A DNA stretch of 8,061 nt from an uncultured Eubacteriaceae bacterium. Lineage in GTDB: Bacteria; Bacillota; Clostridia; Eubacteriales; UBA1433. Position 1 is the first letter of the stretch. Every line of letters begins with the position of its first letter. The position numbers and the translations under genes are program-made. The notes below the pieces were generated by a model. That model did not search any database. It was not told the origin of the DNA and saw nothing but the letters and a program-made list of their open reading frames with translations. The stretch is taken from NCBI GenBank assembly GCA_937914785.1, contig CALGIV010000116.1, positions 1 to 8,061 on the forward strand, written 5' to 3'. This document shows positions 1-7,400 of this stretch, in pieces.

Positions 1-258
1 ATAGCCATACCGCCCGCCAAGCAGGCAGATGAAAAAAGGCCGGCATTCATCCATCGCGAGCAGGCTTAATTCTGCAAAACGCCCTCTGCGTGCCTCTTCC
101 TCTGTGATGCCTGCGCGCAAATCGACGAGCTTCACTTCGATTCCCCATGCTTTTTGCGCCTTTTCGCATAGTTTTGGAAAAACAATGTCGTGCAATGCTT
201 CCCGCTCTGCATCCATATCTTTAAATGTAGACGATAAATAAAACTTGATCGTTTTCAT
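1..258 (-). CDS. DUF4062-domain protein, N-terminal part (probable STAND-type NTPase), runs off left edge
   Basis: Reading the minus strand from the ATG at 258 gives 86 open codons up to the window edge with no stop. The protein begins MKTIKFYLSSTFKDMDAERE and continues with VFPKL, VDLRAGITEEEARRG and CLLGGRYGY. This order (SSTF-DM--ER near the N-terminus, then VFP-L, then DLR-GIT-EEA, then LLG-RYG) is the DUF4062 pattern known from the N-termini of TEP1, NWD1 and many bacterial STAND NTPases, where a NACHT-like ATPase and repeats usually follow. The usual DLRWGI motif reads DLRAGI here. Only the N-terminal domain is visible, so ATPase and sensor domains are inference. The ATG is supported by GGAG six bases upstream and by a good promoter. 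It is divergent from the hydrolase gene. It could also be a smaller stand-alone DUF4062 protein. Confidence 0.82.
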   Translation of the reverse strand, partial: MKTIKFYLSSTFKDMDAEREALHDIVFPKLCEKAQKAWGIEVKLVDLRAGITEEEARRGRFAELSLLAMDECRPFFICLLGGRYGY

Positions 259-264
259 CAAATA

Positions 265-268
265 CTCC
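265..268 (-). promoter_or_regulatory. Shine-Dalgarno site of the DUF4062 gene
   Basis: On the minus strand, GGAG lies six bases upstream of the ATG at 258. It supports this start for a gene whose 3' end is outside the window. Confidence 0.65.
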
Positions 269-319
269 GTAGTATATCTTCAAGGTTTTATCAATATAAT
301 TAATACAAAATATAGTATA

Positions 320-349
320 ATTTTACCATTTTAACGCGCTTACTGTCAA
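320..349 (-). promoter_or_regulatory. Predicted sigma-A promoter of the DUF4062 gene
   Basis: On the minus strand a perfect TTGACA (344-349) is followed after 18 bp by TAAAAT (320-325). The -10 is preceded by TGG, which makes an extended -10 element. Transcription would begin around 313, giving a leader of roughly 55 bases before the ATG at 258. The site lies in the divergent intergenic region. I see no clear operator or inverted repeat over it. Confidence 0.7.
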
Positions 350-372
350 TTCATTCGCCTCATACATTTTAC

Positions 373-400
373 TTGTAAAACGACCACAATTTGATATAAT
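373..400 (+). promoter_or_regulatory. Predicted extended -10 promoter of the hydrolase gene
   Basis: TTGTAA (373-378, four of six matches to the -35 consensus) is followed after 16 bp by a perfect TATAAT (395-400). TGA directly before it completes an extended -10 element. Transcription would begin near 407, leaving a leader of only about 13 bases that is little more than the ribosome binding site. The first in-frame ATG (399) lies inside the -10 box, so it cannot be the start of a transcript made here. Confidence 0.7.
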
Positions 401-406
401 GCTGAT

Positions 407-412
407 AAGGAG
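407..412 (+). promoter_or_regulatory. Shine-Dalgarno site that fixes the hydrolase start
   Basis: AAGGAG lies seven bases before the ATG at 420. This site, together with the position of the -10 box, rules out the in-frame ATG at 399 as the start. Confidence 0.8.
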
Positions 413-419
413 CATTAAA

Positions 420-1391
420 ATGAAAAAACCATTAAAAATCACCATTACCATTATAGCTGTTTTGCTCATCCTTTTTATCGTCGCCGGCCTTGTCGTCGGC
501 AATATGTTATATAATATCGCTTTAAACCCCGACAGCGATAAAAGCATTGTAGGAGAGTCTGAACACAATCAAATTACCGTCGATGACGAATATCTTGACT
601 TCGCCGACGAGTACCTCGCACAAGGAAAAGACTTTTTTGATAATCAACCGCGGACTGATGAATACATCACTTCATATGACGACTTGCGCCTGCACGCATA
701 CGTTTTTGAAAATGATTCTTCAAACAGACGTTGGGTTATTATGGCCCACGGCTATTCGAGCGACGCCTCACGTCTCTCCGCTATGGCCAAAAGGTTCTAC
801 GATATGGGCTTTAGCGTTCTAATGCCGGATGCACGCGGACACGGCGAAAGCGAAGGCGACTATATCGGTATGGGATGGCACGATCGTAAAGATATCTTAT
901 TTTGGTCATATGCCCTAATTGAAAAAGACCCTGACGCCCAAATTGTTCTCTATGGCGTCTCAATGGGCGGCGCCACCGTAATGATGACCGCCGGCGAAGA
1001 GCTGCCCGACAATGTGAAGTGCATCGTCGAAGACTGTGGCTACACCTCTGTCTGGGATGAGTTCGCTTACCAGCTTGACGCCATCTTTAACCTACCCGAA
1101 TTCCCGTTCATGCATTTTTCAAGCCTTGTATGCCGCGTCCGTGCGGGTTACTGGATTGGGGAAGCCGATGCCATTGAGCAAATAAAAAAAGCTACCGTGC
1201 CGATGATGTTCATTCACGGTAGCGAAGACACGTTTGTCCCTTCTTCTATGCTCGATGAGGCCTATGAAGCAGCCACTATTGAAAAGGAGCGCCTCTACGT
1301 AGAAGGCGCCGGCCACGGTGCCGCTTCCGTCATTGCCGGTGAAGACTATTGGGATGCGGTAAAGGAATTTATTTTTAAATATATCCATTAA
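420..1391 (+). CDS. Membrane-anchored alpha/beta hydrolase
   Basis: The 323-residue protein starts with a basic MKKPLK and a hydrophobic stretch at about residues 5-29, an uncleaved signal anchor or signal peptide that would place the catalytic domain outside the membrane. The alpha/beta-hydrolase landmarks are in order: the oxyanion region HGYSSD (110-115), PDARGHGES (136-144), the nucleophile elbow GVSMGG (179-184, Ser181), the acid HGSEDTFVP (266-274, Asp270) and the catalytic His in GAGHG (His299). The catalytic triad is therefore complete. The size and layout resemble YqkD-type hydrolases of Bacillota. The substrate cannot be read from the sequence; an esterase or acyl-hydrolase role is the general expectation. 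The ATG at 420 is chosen because AAGGAG stands seven bases upstream. It is monocistronic and converges on the glycan operon, so a shared pathway is not implied. Confidence 0.92.
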   Translation: MKKPLKITITIIAVLLILFIVAGLVVGNMLYNIALNPDSDKSIVGESEHNQITVDDEYLDFADEYLAQGKDFFDNQPRTDEYITSYDDLRLHAYVFENDSSNRRWVIMAHGYSSDASRLSAMAKRFYDMGFSVLMPDARGHGESEGDYIGMGWHDRKDILFWSYALIEKDPDAQIVLYGVSMGGATVMMTAGEELPDNVKCIVEDCGYTSVWDEFAYQLDAIFNLPEFPFMHFSSLVCRVRAGYWIGEADAIEQIKKATVPMMFIHGSEDTFVPSSMLDEAYEAATIEKERLYVEGAGHGAASVIAGEDYWDAVKEFIFKYIH

Positions 1392-1395
1392 AAAT

Positions 1396-1428
1396 AAAAG
1401 ACTTAAGTTAAAAAACTTAAGTCTTTTT
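1396..1428. terminator. Bidirectional intrinsic terminator between convergent genes
   Basis: A perfect 14-bp inverted repeat (1396-1409 with 1414-1427) encloses an AAAA loop. On the plus strand the stem ends in TTTTT, beginning five bases past the hydrolase stop codon. On the minus strand the stem ends in TTTT, then A, then more T residues, 24 bases after the stop of the glycosyltransferase remnant. It can therefore stop transcription from both sides. The stem is AT-rich; its strength comes from length. Confidence 0.9.
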
Positions 1429-1450
1429 ACAACTATGTTTACTTTTACGA

Positions 1451-1837
1451 CTATAACCTTGATGATTTTGATTCTATGATGAAAATTTCTCTTTTAATAG
1501 TATTTTCTTCTGATGATTGTTTTCTGACTCGTTCAGCAGCATTTTCAGACATTTTCAAAAATAGTTCCGGAGAATTATATAATCGCTCAATCCCATCTGC
1601 CATCGCAATATAATCTTCCGGCGGAGCTAGTATCCCACAGCTCTCATCCACAAACTCCGGTATCGCTGCAACATTGTTCGTTATCGGTACAAGACCACTT
1701 GCCATAGCTTCATCTCTTGAAACTCCTTGTGAATCCATACGAGTAGGAACCAGAAAAATACCATATTCTTTGTGTAAATCCGCAATTTGCTGTTGAGTTA
1801 AAAACCTTTTTTCTATATGAACATTTTCATATCCCAT
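1451..1837 (-). CDS. GT4-family glycosyltransferase, C-terminal fragment (truncated remnant)
   Basis: The 128-residue product matches only the last part of a GT-B (GT4, Glycos_transf_1) enzyme: NVHIEKRFLT (5-14), the sugar-nucleotide-binding stretch FLVPTRMDSQGVSRDEAMAS (28-47, with Glu43 of the EAMASG motif), AAIPEFVDE (57-65) and a helical tail. The whole N-terminal acceptor domain and the first strands of the C-terminal domain are missing, about two thirds of a normal enzyme, so it is probably inactive alone. The ATG shares its A with the TAA of wecB (TAATG), and no Shine-Dalgarno is visible, so any translation would be coupled to wecB. The same reading frame stays open upstream for 13 more codons inside wecB with family-like sequence (YFDELLAPI), as expected for a 5'-deleted gene. 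It is the last gene of the operon. It could be annotated as a pseudogene. Confidence 0.8.
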   Translation of the reverse strand: MGYENVHIEKRFLTQQQIADLHKEYGIFLVPTRMDSQGVSRDEAMASGLVPITNNVAAIPEFVDESCGILAPPEDYIAMADGIERLYNSPELFLKMSENAAERVRKQSSEENTIKREIFIIESKSSRL

Positions 1838-2940
1838 TATCGGTGCAAGCAGTTCATCAAAATATCTGCAATTCTTTCACTGGCCCGGCCATCGCCATAA
1901 GGATTAGCTGCCTGGCTCATTTTCTCATACAGCACTTTATCGACAAGCAGCTGTTTAAATGACTGATAAATATACTCTTCTTCCGTGCCAACCAGTTTAA
2001 GCGTCCCGGCTTCAATACCTTCCGGCCTTTCTGTCGTCTCACGCATTACCAAAACAGGTTTGCCCAGCGAAGGCGCCTCTTCCTGTATGCCGCCGCTGTC
2101 GGTTAAGATCAAATACGCTTGATTCATAAAGTTATGAAAGTCGAGTACATCTAATGGCTCTATAATCTTTATCCTCTCCCCATCGCTGAATATTTCAGCT
2201 GCCGTCTCCCGCACCGCCGGATTCATATGAATTGGATAAATGACTTTAATATCTTCAAACTCTTGAATAATTCTTTTAATCGCGCGAAACATATTTTTCA
2301 GGGGCAGGCCCAGGTTTTCCCGGCGATGCGCTGTCAATAAAATCAGCCTGCTTTCACCGACCCAATCGATCATAGGGTGACGGTAGTTTTCTATGATCGT
2401 TGTTTTTAATGCATCGATGGCTGTGTTTCCTGTCACATAAATATTATCCGGCCTTTTATTTTCCTTCAATAAATTTTCTTTTGCCATTTGCGTCGGTGCA
2501 AAATGGTATTTGGCAATAATGCCGGTTGCCTGGCGATTAAACTCCTCCGGATATGGAGAATAAAGATTGTTTGTGCGCAGCCCCGCCTCAACATGACCTA
2601 CTGGAATCTGTAAATAAAACGCTGCCAAGGTCGCTACGAAGGTTGTCGAAGTATCGCCATGAACCAACACTACGTCCGGATTTTCTTTCAGCAATATATC
2701 TTTGATCGTATTTAGTATATTCGTTGTCACATCAAACAATGTTTGTCTTTCCCGCATAATAGATAAATCATAATCCGGTTCTACCTCAAAACAGGTCAAT
2801 ACCTGATCCAGCATCTGTCGATGCTGACCTGTAACACAAACGACAACTTTAAATGCTTCTCTTTTTTTTAACTCCTCTACGACAGGACACATTTTAATCG
2901 CTTCGGGTCTTGTCCCAAAAATGAGCATCACTTTTTTCAT
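1837..2940 (-). CDS. wecB: UDP-N-acetylglucosamine 2-epimerase (non-hydrolysing)
   Basis: This enzyme (WecB, called MnaA in Bacillus) interconverts UDP-GlcNAc and UDP-ManNAc in the cytoplasm, supplying ManNAc for teichoic-acid linkage units or capsule-like glycans. The family pattern is complete: GTRPEAIKM (9-17, with Arg11 and Lys16), VHGD (93-96, Asp96), HVEAGLRT (116-123, Glu118), PEEFNRQ (131-137), LTAHRREN (202-209, His205), DSGGIQEEAPSLGKP (281-295), ERPEGIEAGT (305-314) and NPYGDG (346-351). The length of 367 residues is normal, although the last seven residues (LMNCLHR) probably derive from fused foreign sequence. I prefer the ATG at 2940, two bases after the ATPase stop. A TTG at 2946 is also in frame and overlaps that stop (TTGA). 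Neither has a good Shine-Dalgarno, so translational coupling is likely. Downstream it overlaps the GT4 remnant by one base. Confidence 0.95.
   Translation of the reverse strand: MKKVMLIFGTRPEAIKMCPVVEELKKREAFKVVVCVTGQHRQMLDQVLTCFEVEPDYDLSIMRERQTLFDVTTNILNTIKDILLKENPDVVLVHGDTSTTFVATLAAFYLQIPVGHVEAGLRTNNLYSPYPEEFNRQATGIIAKYHFAPTQMAKENLLKENKRPDNIYVTGNTAIDALKTTIIENYRHPMIDWVGESRLILLTAHRRENLGLPLKNMFRAIKRIIQEFEDIKVIYPIHMNPAVRETAAEIFSDGERIKIIEPLDVLDFHNFMNQAYLILTDSGGIQEEAPSLGKPVLVMRETTERPEGIEAGTLKLVGTEEEYIYQSFKQLLVDKVLYEKMSQAANPYGDGRASERIADILMNCLHR
1838..1876 (-). other. Out-of-frame relic of the GT4 gene inside the wecB 3' end
   Basis: In the frame of the GT4 remnant, the minus strand is open from just after a TGA at 1879-1877 down to the ATG at 1837. 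It reads KNCRYFDELLAPI, and YFDELLAPI followed by MGYENV fits the stretch that normally precedes this point in related GT4 enzymes. The same bases encode the last residues of WecB in another frame. I infer a recombination junction at about 1860-1880 that joined wecB to the interior of a glycosyltransferase gene. Confidence 0.5.
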
Positions 2941-2942
2941 CT

Positions 2943-3686
2943 TCAATTACGCATAAACGAAGTATATGCATCCAATACTTCATTTGCCTCTCCAAACATT
3001 TTTAATTCCCCCTTATGCAACCATACAATTTTATTACAAATTTCTCGAAGCACATCGTCTGAATGGGATACGATTACCACACTACGTTCCTTGTCATTGA
3101 TCATTTCCATAATCCTTGCTTGGCTTTTTCTCTGAAATCGAATGTCTCCTACACTCAACACTTCATCAATCAAAAGCACGCCGGTTGAAAGCGTGGAACT
3201 GATTGCAAAAGCAAGCTTGGAATACATCCCGCTCGAGTACGTTTTGACAGGTTTATAAATAAATTCTCCTAATTCCGAAAATTCGATGATCTCATCAAGC
3301 TTTCTTTCAATTTCTTGCTTTTTAAAGCCCATTGCATAACCTGAAAGAAAAATATTTTGATAACCCGTAAGCCTGGATTGAAAACCAATTCCGAGGGCAA
3401 GCAAAGATACTTTTTCACTGTCTACTTTGACCTCGCCTTTATCAGGATGATAAATTCCGACTAACGCTCTTAAAAGTGTACTTTTACCAGAACCATTTTC
3501 TCCAACAATACCAACTGTCTCCCCTCTCTGCACAGTAAATGAAACATTCTTCACTGCTTCAAAAGGTTTATTTACTTTATTATCCTTCTTTTTAAACAAA
3601 TTTTTAAATATTGTTTTATAGCTTACCGCATAACCTGCTTTGTAACATATCGTAACATTATCGACATTGATAATCGGTTTCTTCAT
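2943..3686 (-). CDS. ABC transporter ATP-binding protein for polysaccharide/teichoic acid export (Wzt/TagH/KpsT type)
   Basis: This 247-residue ATPase would drive export of a lipid-linked glycan through the permease encoded just upstream. Seen: Walker A GENGSGKST (62-70), Q-loop Gln103 in GIGFQSRLTGYQN, a signature in the export-type form YSSGMYSKL (150-158), Walker B LLIDEVLSVGD (171-181) and H-loop VSHSD (206-210, His208). An insertion with a lysine-rich stretch (about 23-42) precedes the AVKNVSF strand, as in TagH/Wzt proteins. It ends directly after the nucleotide-binding domain, so it lacks the C-terminal carbohydrate-binding domain of long Wzt proteins and the extracytoplasmic tail of Bacillus TagH. 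Its ATG shares one base with the permease stop (TAATG), with a near-consensus AAGGTG five bases upstream. The region is AT-rich, like the permease. Confidence 0.95.
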   Translation of the reverse strand: MKKPIINVDNVTICYKAGYAVSYKTIFKNLFKKKDNKVNKPFEAVKNVSFTVQRGETVGIVGENGSGKSTLLRALVGIYHPDKGEVKVDSEKVSLLALGIGFQSRLTGYQNIFLSGYAMGFKKQEIERKLDEIIEFSELGEFIYKPVKTYSSGMYSKLAFAISSTLSTGVLLIDEVLSVGDIRFQRKSQARIMEMINDKERSVVIVSHSDDVLREICNKIVWLHKGELKMFGEANEVLDAYTSFMRN

Positions 3687-4486
3687 TACAACACCTTCAT
3701 ATAGTTATTTTCATGTTTATAAGTCAAATATAATCCAATGACAGTCAGAATAATTCCACCAATTAGCCAATATAACAACCTTGAATAATTTGCTCCATAG
3801 CCATACATCAACACTTCTCTGAACTGCTTAATAATAAACCCTGTTGGAATAATCATATTGTAAATGCTTAGTAAGTCTTGACCAAAGAACACCTTGCCTT
3901 CAAAAGCATCTAGGGTAAAAAACACACCTGACAAATAGAACAATAATCGCAGTACAACTGTAATAATATTATTAAAATCCGCAATGTAAACTCCTATATG
4001 GGCAACAACAAGAGACATACCAAATGTCAATATAATGTAAACAAAAAGAATGGGGATTACTTCAAGCATATGAACGGTGAATGGAATGCGTAAAAAAGCC
4101 ATAATTACAATGGATAAGCCCAAACCAATCATCATCTTAATTAAATTTACCAACTCTAACATTAGAACTAGAATAAATTTAGGAATATAAGTTTTCATTA
4201 GCACTGCCCTATAAGAACGTATTACATTCACAGAACTCTGCACAGTACTGGCAAAGAAATTCCAAAAGGTTAAACCTATAAAAACAAACAATGGAAAATG
4301 TTCAATATTACTTTGTCCGCCTCTGATCGTAACAAAAACAAACGAATAAACAAACATAAACAGCAACGGATCCAAGATCCACCACAACCAGCCGAGGTAA
4401 GATTCCGCCACCTGTGCTTTTAATTCCGCTACCGCATTATACCAGGCATATCTGGAAAACTTTTTTATATCGTTAACTAATCTCAC
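3686..4486 (-). CDS. ABC-2 type permease for polysaccharide/teichoic acid export (Wzm/TagG type)
   Basis: The 266-residue protein fits the ABC2_membrane family that forms the channel of glycan exporters. The amphipathic N-terminus with ELKAQVAESYLGWLWWILDP (21-40) is the typical entry motif of Wzm/TagG/KpsM proteins. About six membrane segments follow, at roughly residues 36-54, 64-84, 105-131, 142-166, 176-193 and 237-256. PTGFIIKQFREVLMYG (214-229) lies before the last helix. It starts at GTG (4486), directly after the TAA of the large upstream gene, with AAGGAG nine bases upstream inside that gene. It pairs with the ATPase downstream and most likely exports the product of the operon's glycosyltransferases. 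The base composition is AT-rich; one 60-base row (3961-4020) counts 30% GC. Confidence 0.94.
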   Translation of the reverse strand: MRLVNDIKKFSRYAWYNAVAELKAQVAESYLGWLWWILDPLLFMFVYSFVFVTIRGGQSNIEHFPLFVFIGLTFWNFFASTVQSSVNVIRSYRAVLMKTYIPKFILVLMLELVNLIKMMIGLGLSIVIMAFLRIPFTVHMLEVIPILFVYIILTFGMSLVVAHIGVYIADFNNIITVVLRLLFYLSGVFFTLDAFEGKVFFGQDLLSIYNMIIPTGFIIKQFREVLMYGYGANYSRLLYWLIGGIILTVIGLYLTYKHENNYMKVL

Positions 4487-7400
4487 TTATGATAACTCCT
4501 TTGATAATTGATAATCGATTAATGCCTTACCGTAAAGCGCCAGAATCTGCTCCAGCAAAACCAGGCTTTCTTCTCTTTCCGACGCTTCTACGCTTTCAAG
4601 CTTTTTTAAATACCAGTTTACAACAAAGTAATCTAATCGCCTCTGAATATAATCCTCGTATACACCGTAGTTTTTAAACCTTGCAGCCTGCTCCTGCTCT
4701 AATAGTAAAAACTTGCGGAAAAACTCTGCATTTAACGTATTTACAACGGAATCTGCCCGTTCTGCATAATACGCGTGTATTGGTAAATCGATATAATACG
4801 CGCTTCCTGCTGTCAACATCAATTCCTGAAAATATAGCGAGTCTTGCCCGAGAGCGCCGTCCGGACTTATGATATCATTTTGTTCTGTCAGCGTTCGTTT
4901 GATCAGGCAAGCCTGAATACTTTGCGGGCGCATCTTTTCTTTTAGCAACACTTCTCTCGGCTTTTCAATCCGTGTATTATTGAACAAATATCCAATCTTC
5001 CTCGGCTTATCCCGCATTGCCAGCACCGCACCAAAAGCAAAATCACAGGCTTCGCTTTTAATCTTCTCATACAGTCTGGCGTATCCGTCGTTTAACGCTT
5101 CGTTATCCGGATCCAGATAAGTAATATACGGCTCTGTGCTGATCTCAACGCCTTTGTTTCGCGGCCGCGATGCACTGCCACTGCCACCATCGTTGAAGAA
5201 GCAAGTCGTTACGTTGTCGTATTGTGCCGCTATTCGGTGAATGACTTTAATTGTCTCTTCGTCCGTAGAACCATCATCGATCAGATATAACTGCATTTTT
5301 CCAAAAATACTGCTTCGCAACAGGCTGTTTAAGCAGCGGCCATACAGGTAGCGGCCGTTGTTATAAATCGGGATGATGACGGCAACTTCTTTTTTTTCTG
5401 ATGTCCGGTTTTGTCTGTCGTTAATCCCGAATGCATCCAGTTTAAAGCCTTTTGCCGTAATGCACTTTTGCAGCACTGCTTCTGGGGTCAGGGCATTCTT
5501 TTGAACCAGGGTATAAGCCAGTCGCGCTTCACCCTCGACATAATCATATTCCTTGCCGCTTATCTCGGGGTCTTTGGTGATGTAAGCGACATCGGTGTAT
5601 TTAAATCCATTGGCGAGGTCCGTCAGGACGTTTTGACCATACGCCTCTTCTTCATTAAAAAATGTCAGGTAATCCCAGTGTGTAGTTTGAAGTTCAGATT
5701 CTTCAAGCAATATTTTATCGACGTAATCCTGTTTTTCAAACTGTTCTCTGATTCGTTCAGTTTTTGACCGGCATAAAACAGCGATTGTTTTCGGTTTAAA
5801 TTTATATTCTATTCCTGCTTTTTCAAAGATTTCATTGAATCGATCGAATACTGTGCATTCGCTCATTACATACCGCAGGTTCTCAATCTGCATCCGGTAG
5901 CGCTGTGTTCGGTCGTATCCGTTGAGGATGGTCTTTACTTCGCTTTTATCCAGGATCATAAATAACTGTGGAAAATTCTTCGAGATCGATAATGCATAGT
6001 TCGTCAGCATCAGACATCCCAGGGCCTGTAATTCATATACGCGCATTGCACACATCGTCGTGCTGTTTTGTACGCTGTTGATGTTGATTGAGTAGTCGAA
6101 TAGCTTATGGGCTTTCTGTAATGTCAAATGTTCGATTGCCGGAACGACGTATGGCTGGTACTGAATCGGAAACTGATATCCGCGTATCTCTGAATTGCGA
6201 TCTGCAATCATCAGCCCACTTTGGTTTTCAAGAACGCCGTCAAAGATCATTCGTGTATCCGCACAGCGGTTCTTGTATCGCGATGCCCAGCTTCCGGCAA
6301 AGAACGCCATTTGGTGCAGGTCTTTATTTCCAATCTCGTATTTTTCATTAATACCAATCGGATTGTGGATTAATGGGTTGATGCCATAGTTGAGCAAGTA
6401 GACTTTTTCGTTGTCTGTATCTCTTTTATAATCTTCAATTTTCTCTTCGCAGCTTGTAAAGATAACATCTGCTGCTTGAGCGATGGGTAAAAACCGTTCG
6501 TAGTTCGGAGGATCTTCAATCGTTTGAAAAACAGTTTTAATCCCTCTTTCTTTGGCGTAGGAAAATATTTGGGGCACCACTGTCTGTTGGATTACTTCTC
6601 CGCGCCACTCTCCATTGTGCATCCCCTGCCAGCAACTGATAAAGAGAATCATTGCCGGTTTTTCTTCATCGATCACCGCAGCATAATTATCCGGCCTTAT
6701 GGCGATCAATCGCGCTGCGTCTTTATAATAGTTGTACATATATTCGTCTGTAATAATACCGATTGTCAGGTTTGCCTGCGGGTAATACGCACTGCCGTTG
6801 CTGTCCTGGATCTGTGATATATAACTGTCTAATTCTTCATATATGCCTGTGTTTATGCGTTGAATATCACTGCTACCATTATCATCAGTATTAATTACAT
6901 CATTTACATTTTTTGTACTATTTGTATTGTTTGGTTTAATTTTTCGATATAATTTATATAAAACAGGATTGTTTTTTAGTTTTCTTCTTAATTTTCTTGG
7001 AAATGAATTTTCATAAATATTATTTTTTTTCCTCGCTTGATATAATAAATCGTTTAAATTATTGCTTTTTAATTTTAGAGTTTCGTTTGCCTTTATTAAA
7101 TTAATATTATAATTTTTTAACTCAGTTATTTTTTCTTCTGAATCTTTAATCAACTGATCCAAATCTAACATTTCTTTTCTTAATTTCTCAATATTTGAAA
7201 TTTGAGAATTTAATTGTTTCGTATCGTTTTCAAGCGTAATAATTCGATCGCTTAATTGCTTATTTTCTTCAAGTAGACGTTTGTTTTTCTTATTTAATTG
7301 ATAGCTTTCATTACTGGCTTTTTTAAAGTTATTAAGCAGTTTATTTTCATGAGCATAAAAACAATCTTCTATTTGCTTTAACAAATGTTCATCAACTGTT

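Noticed and set aside
29..241. Plus-strand open frame of 70 codons
   Set aside because: It lies antisense to the DUF4062 coding sequence, which has clear family motifs, a ribosome binding site and a promoter.
316..321. TATAAT on the plus strand as an alternative hydrolase promoter
   Set aside because: No acceptable -35 sequence lies 16-18 bp upstream. The extended -10 promoter at 373-400 is better, so this site is kept only as a fallback.
399..419. Seven extra N-terminal residues for the alpha/beta hydrolase (ATG at 399)
   Set aside because: This ATG overlaps the -10 hexamer and lies upstream of the AAGGAG at 407-412, while the ATG at 420 has ideal spacing.
4511..4565. The 55-bp repeats as attachment sites or insertion-sequence ends
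   Set aside because: They lie in frame at homologous positions of paralogous coding regions, have no inverted ends, and no transposase or integrase is present in the window.
5161..5168. GCGGCCGC palindrome in the GT2 coding part
   Set aside because: It encodes the conserved RPRNKG region in frame and is isolated, so it looks like chance in a GC-rich codon run and not a regulatory or recombination site.
5411..5767. Plus-strand open frame of 118 codons inside the large glycosyltransferase gene
   Set aside because: It is antisense to well-supported coding sequence, has no recognisable domain and looks like a mirror of the real frame. The other plus-strand frames within 4487-7975 are rejected for the same reason.
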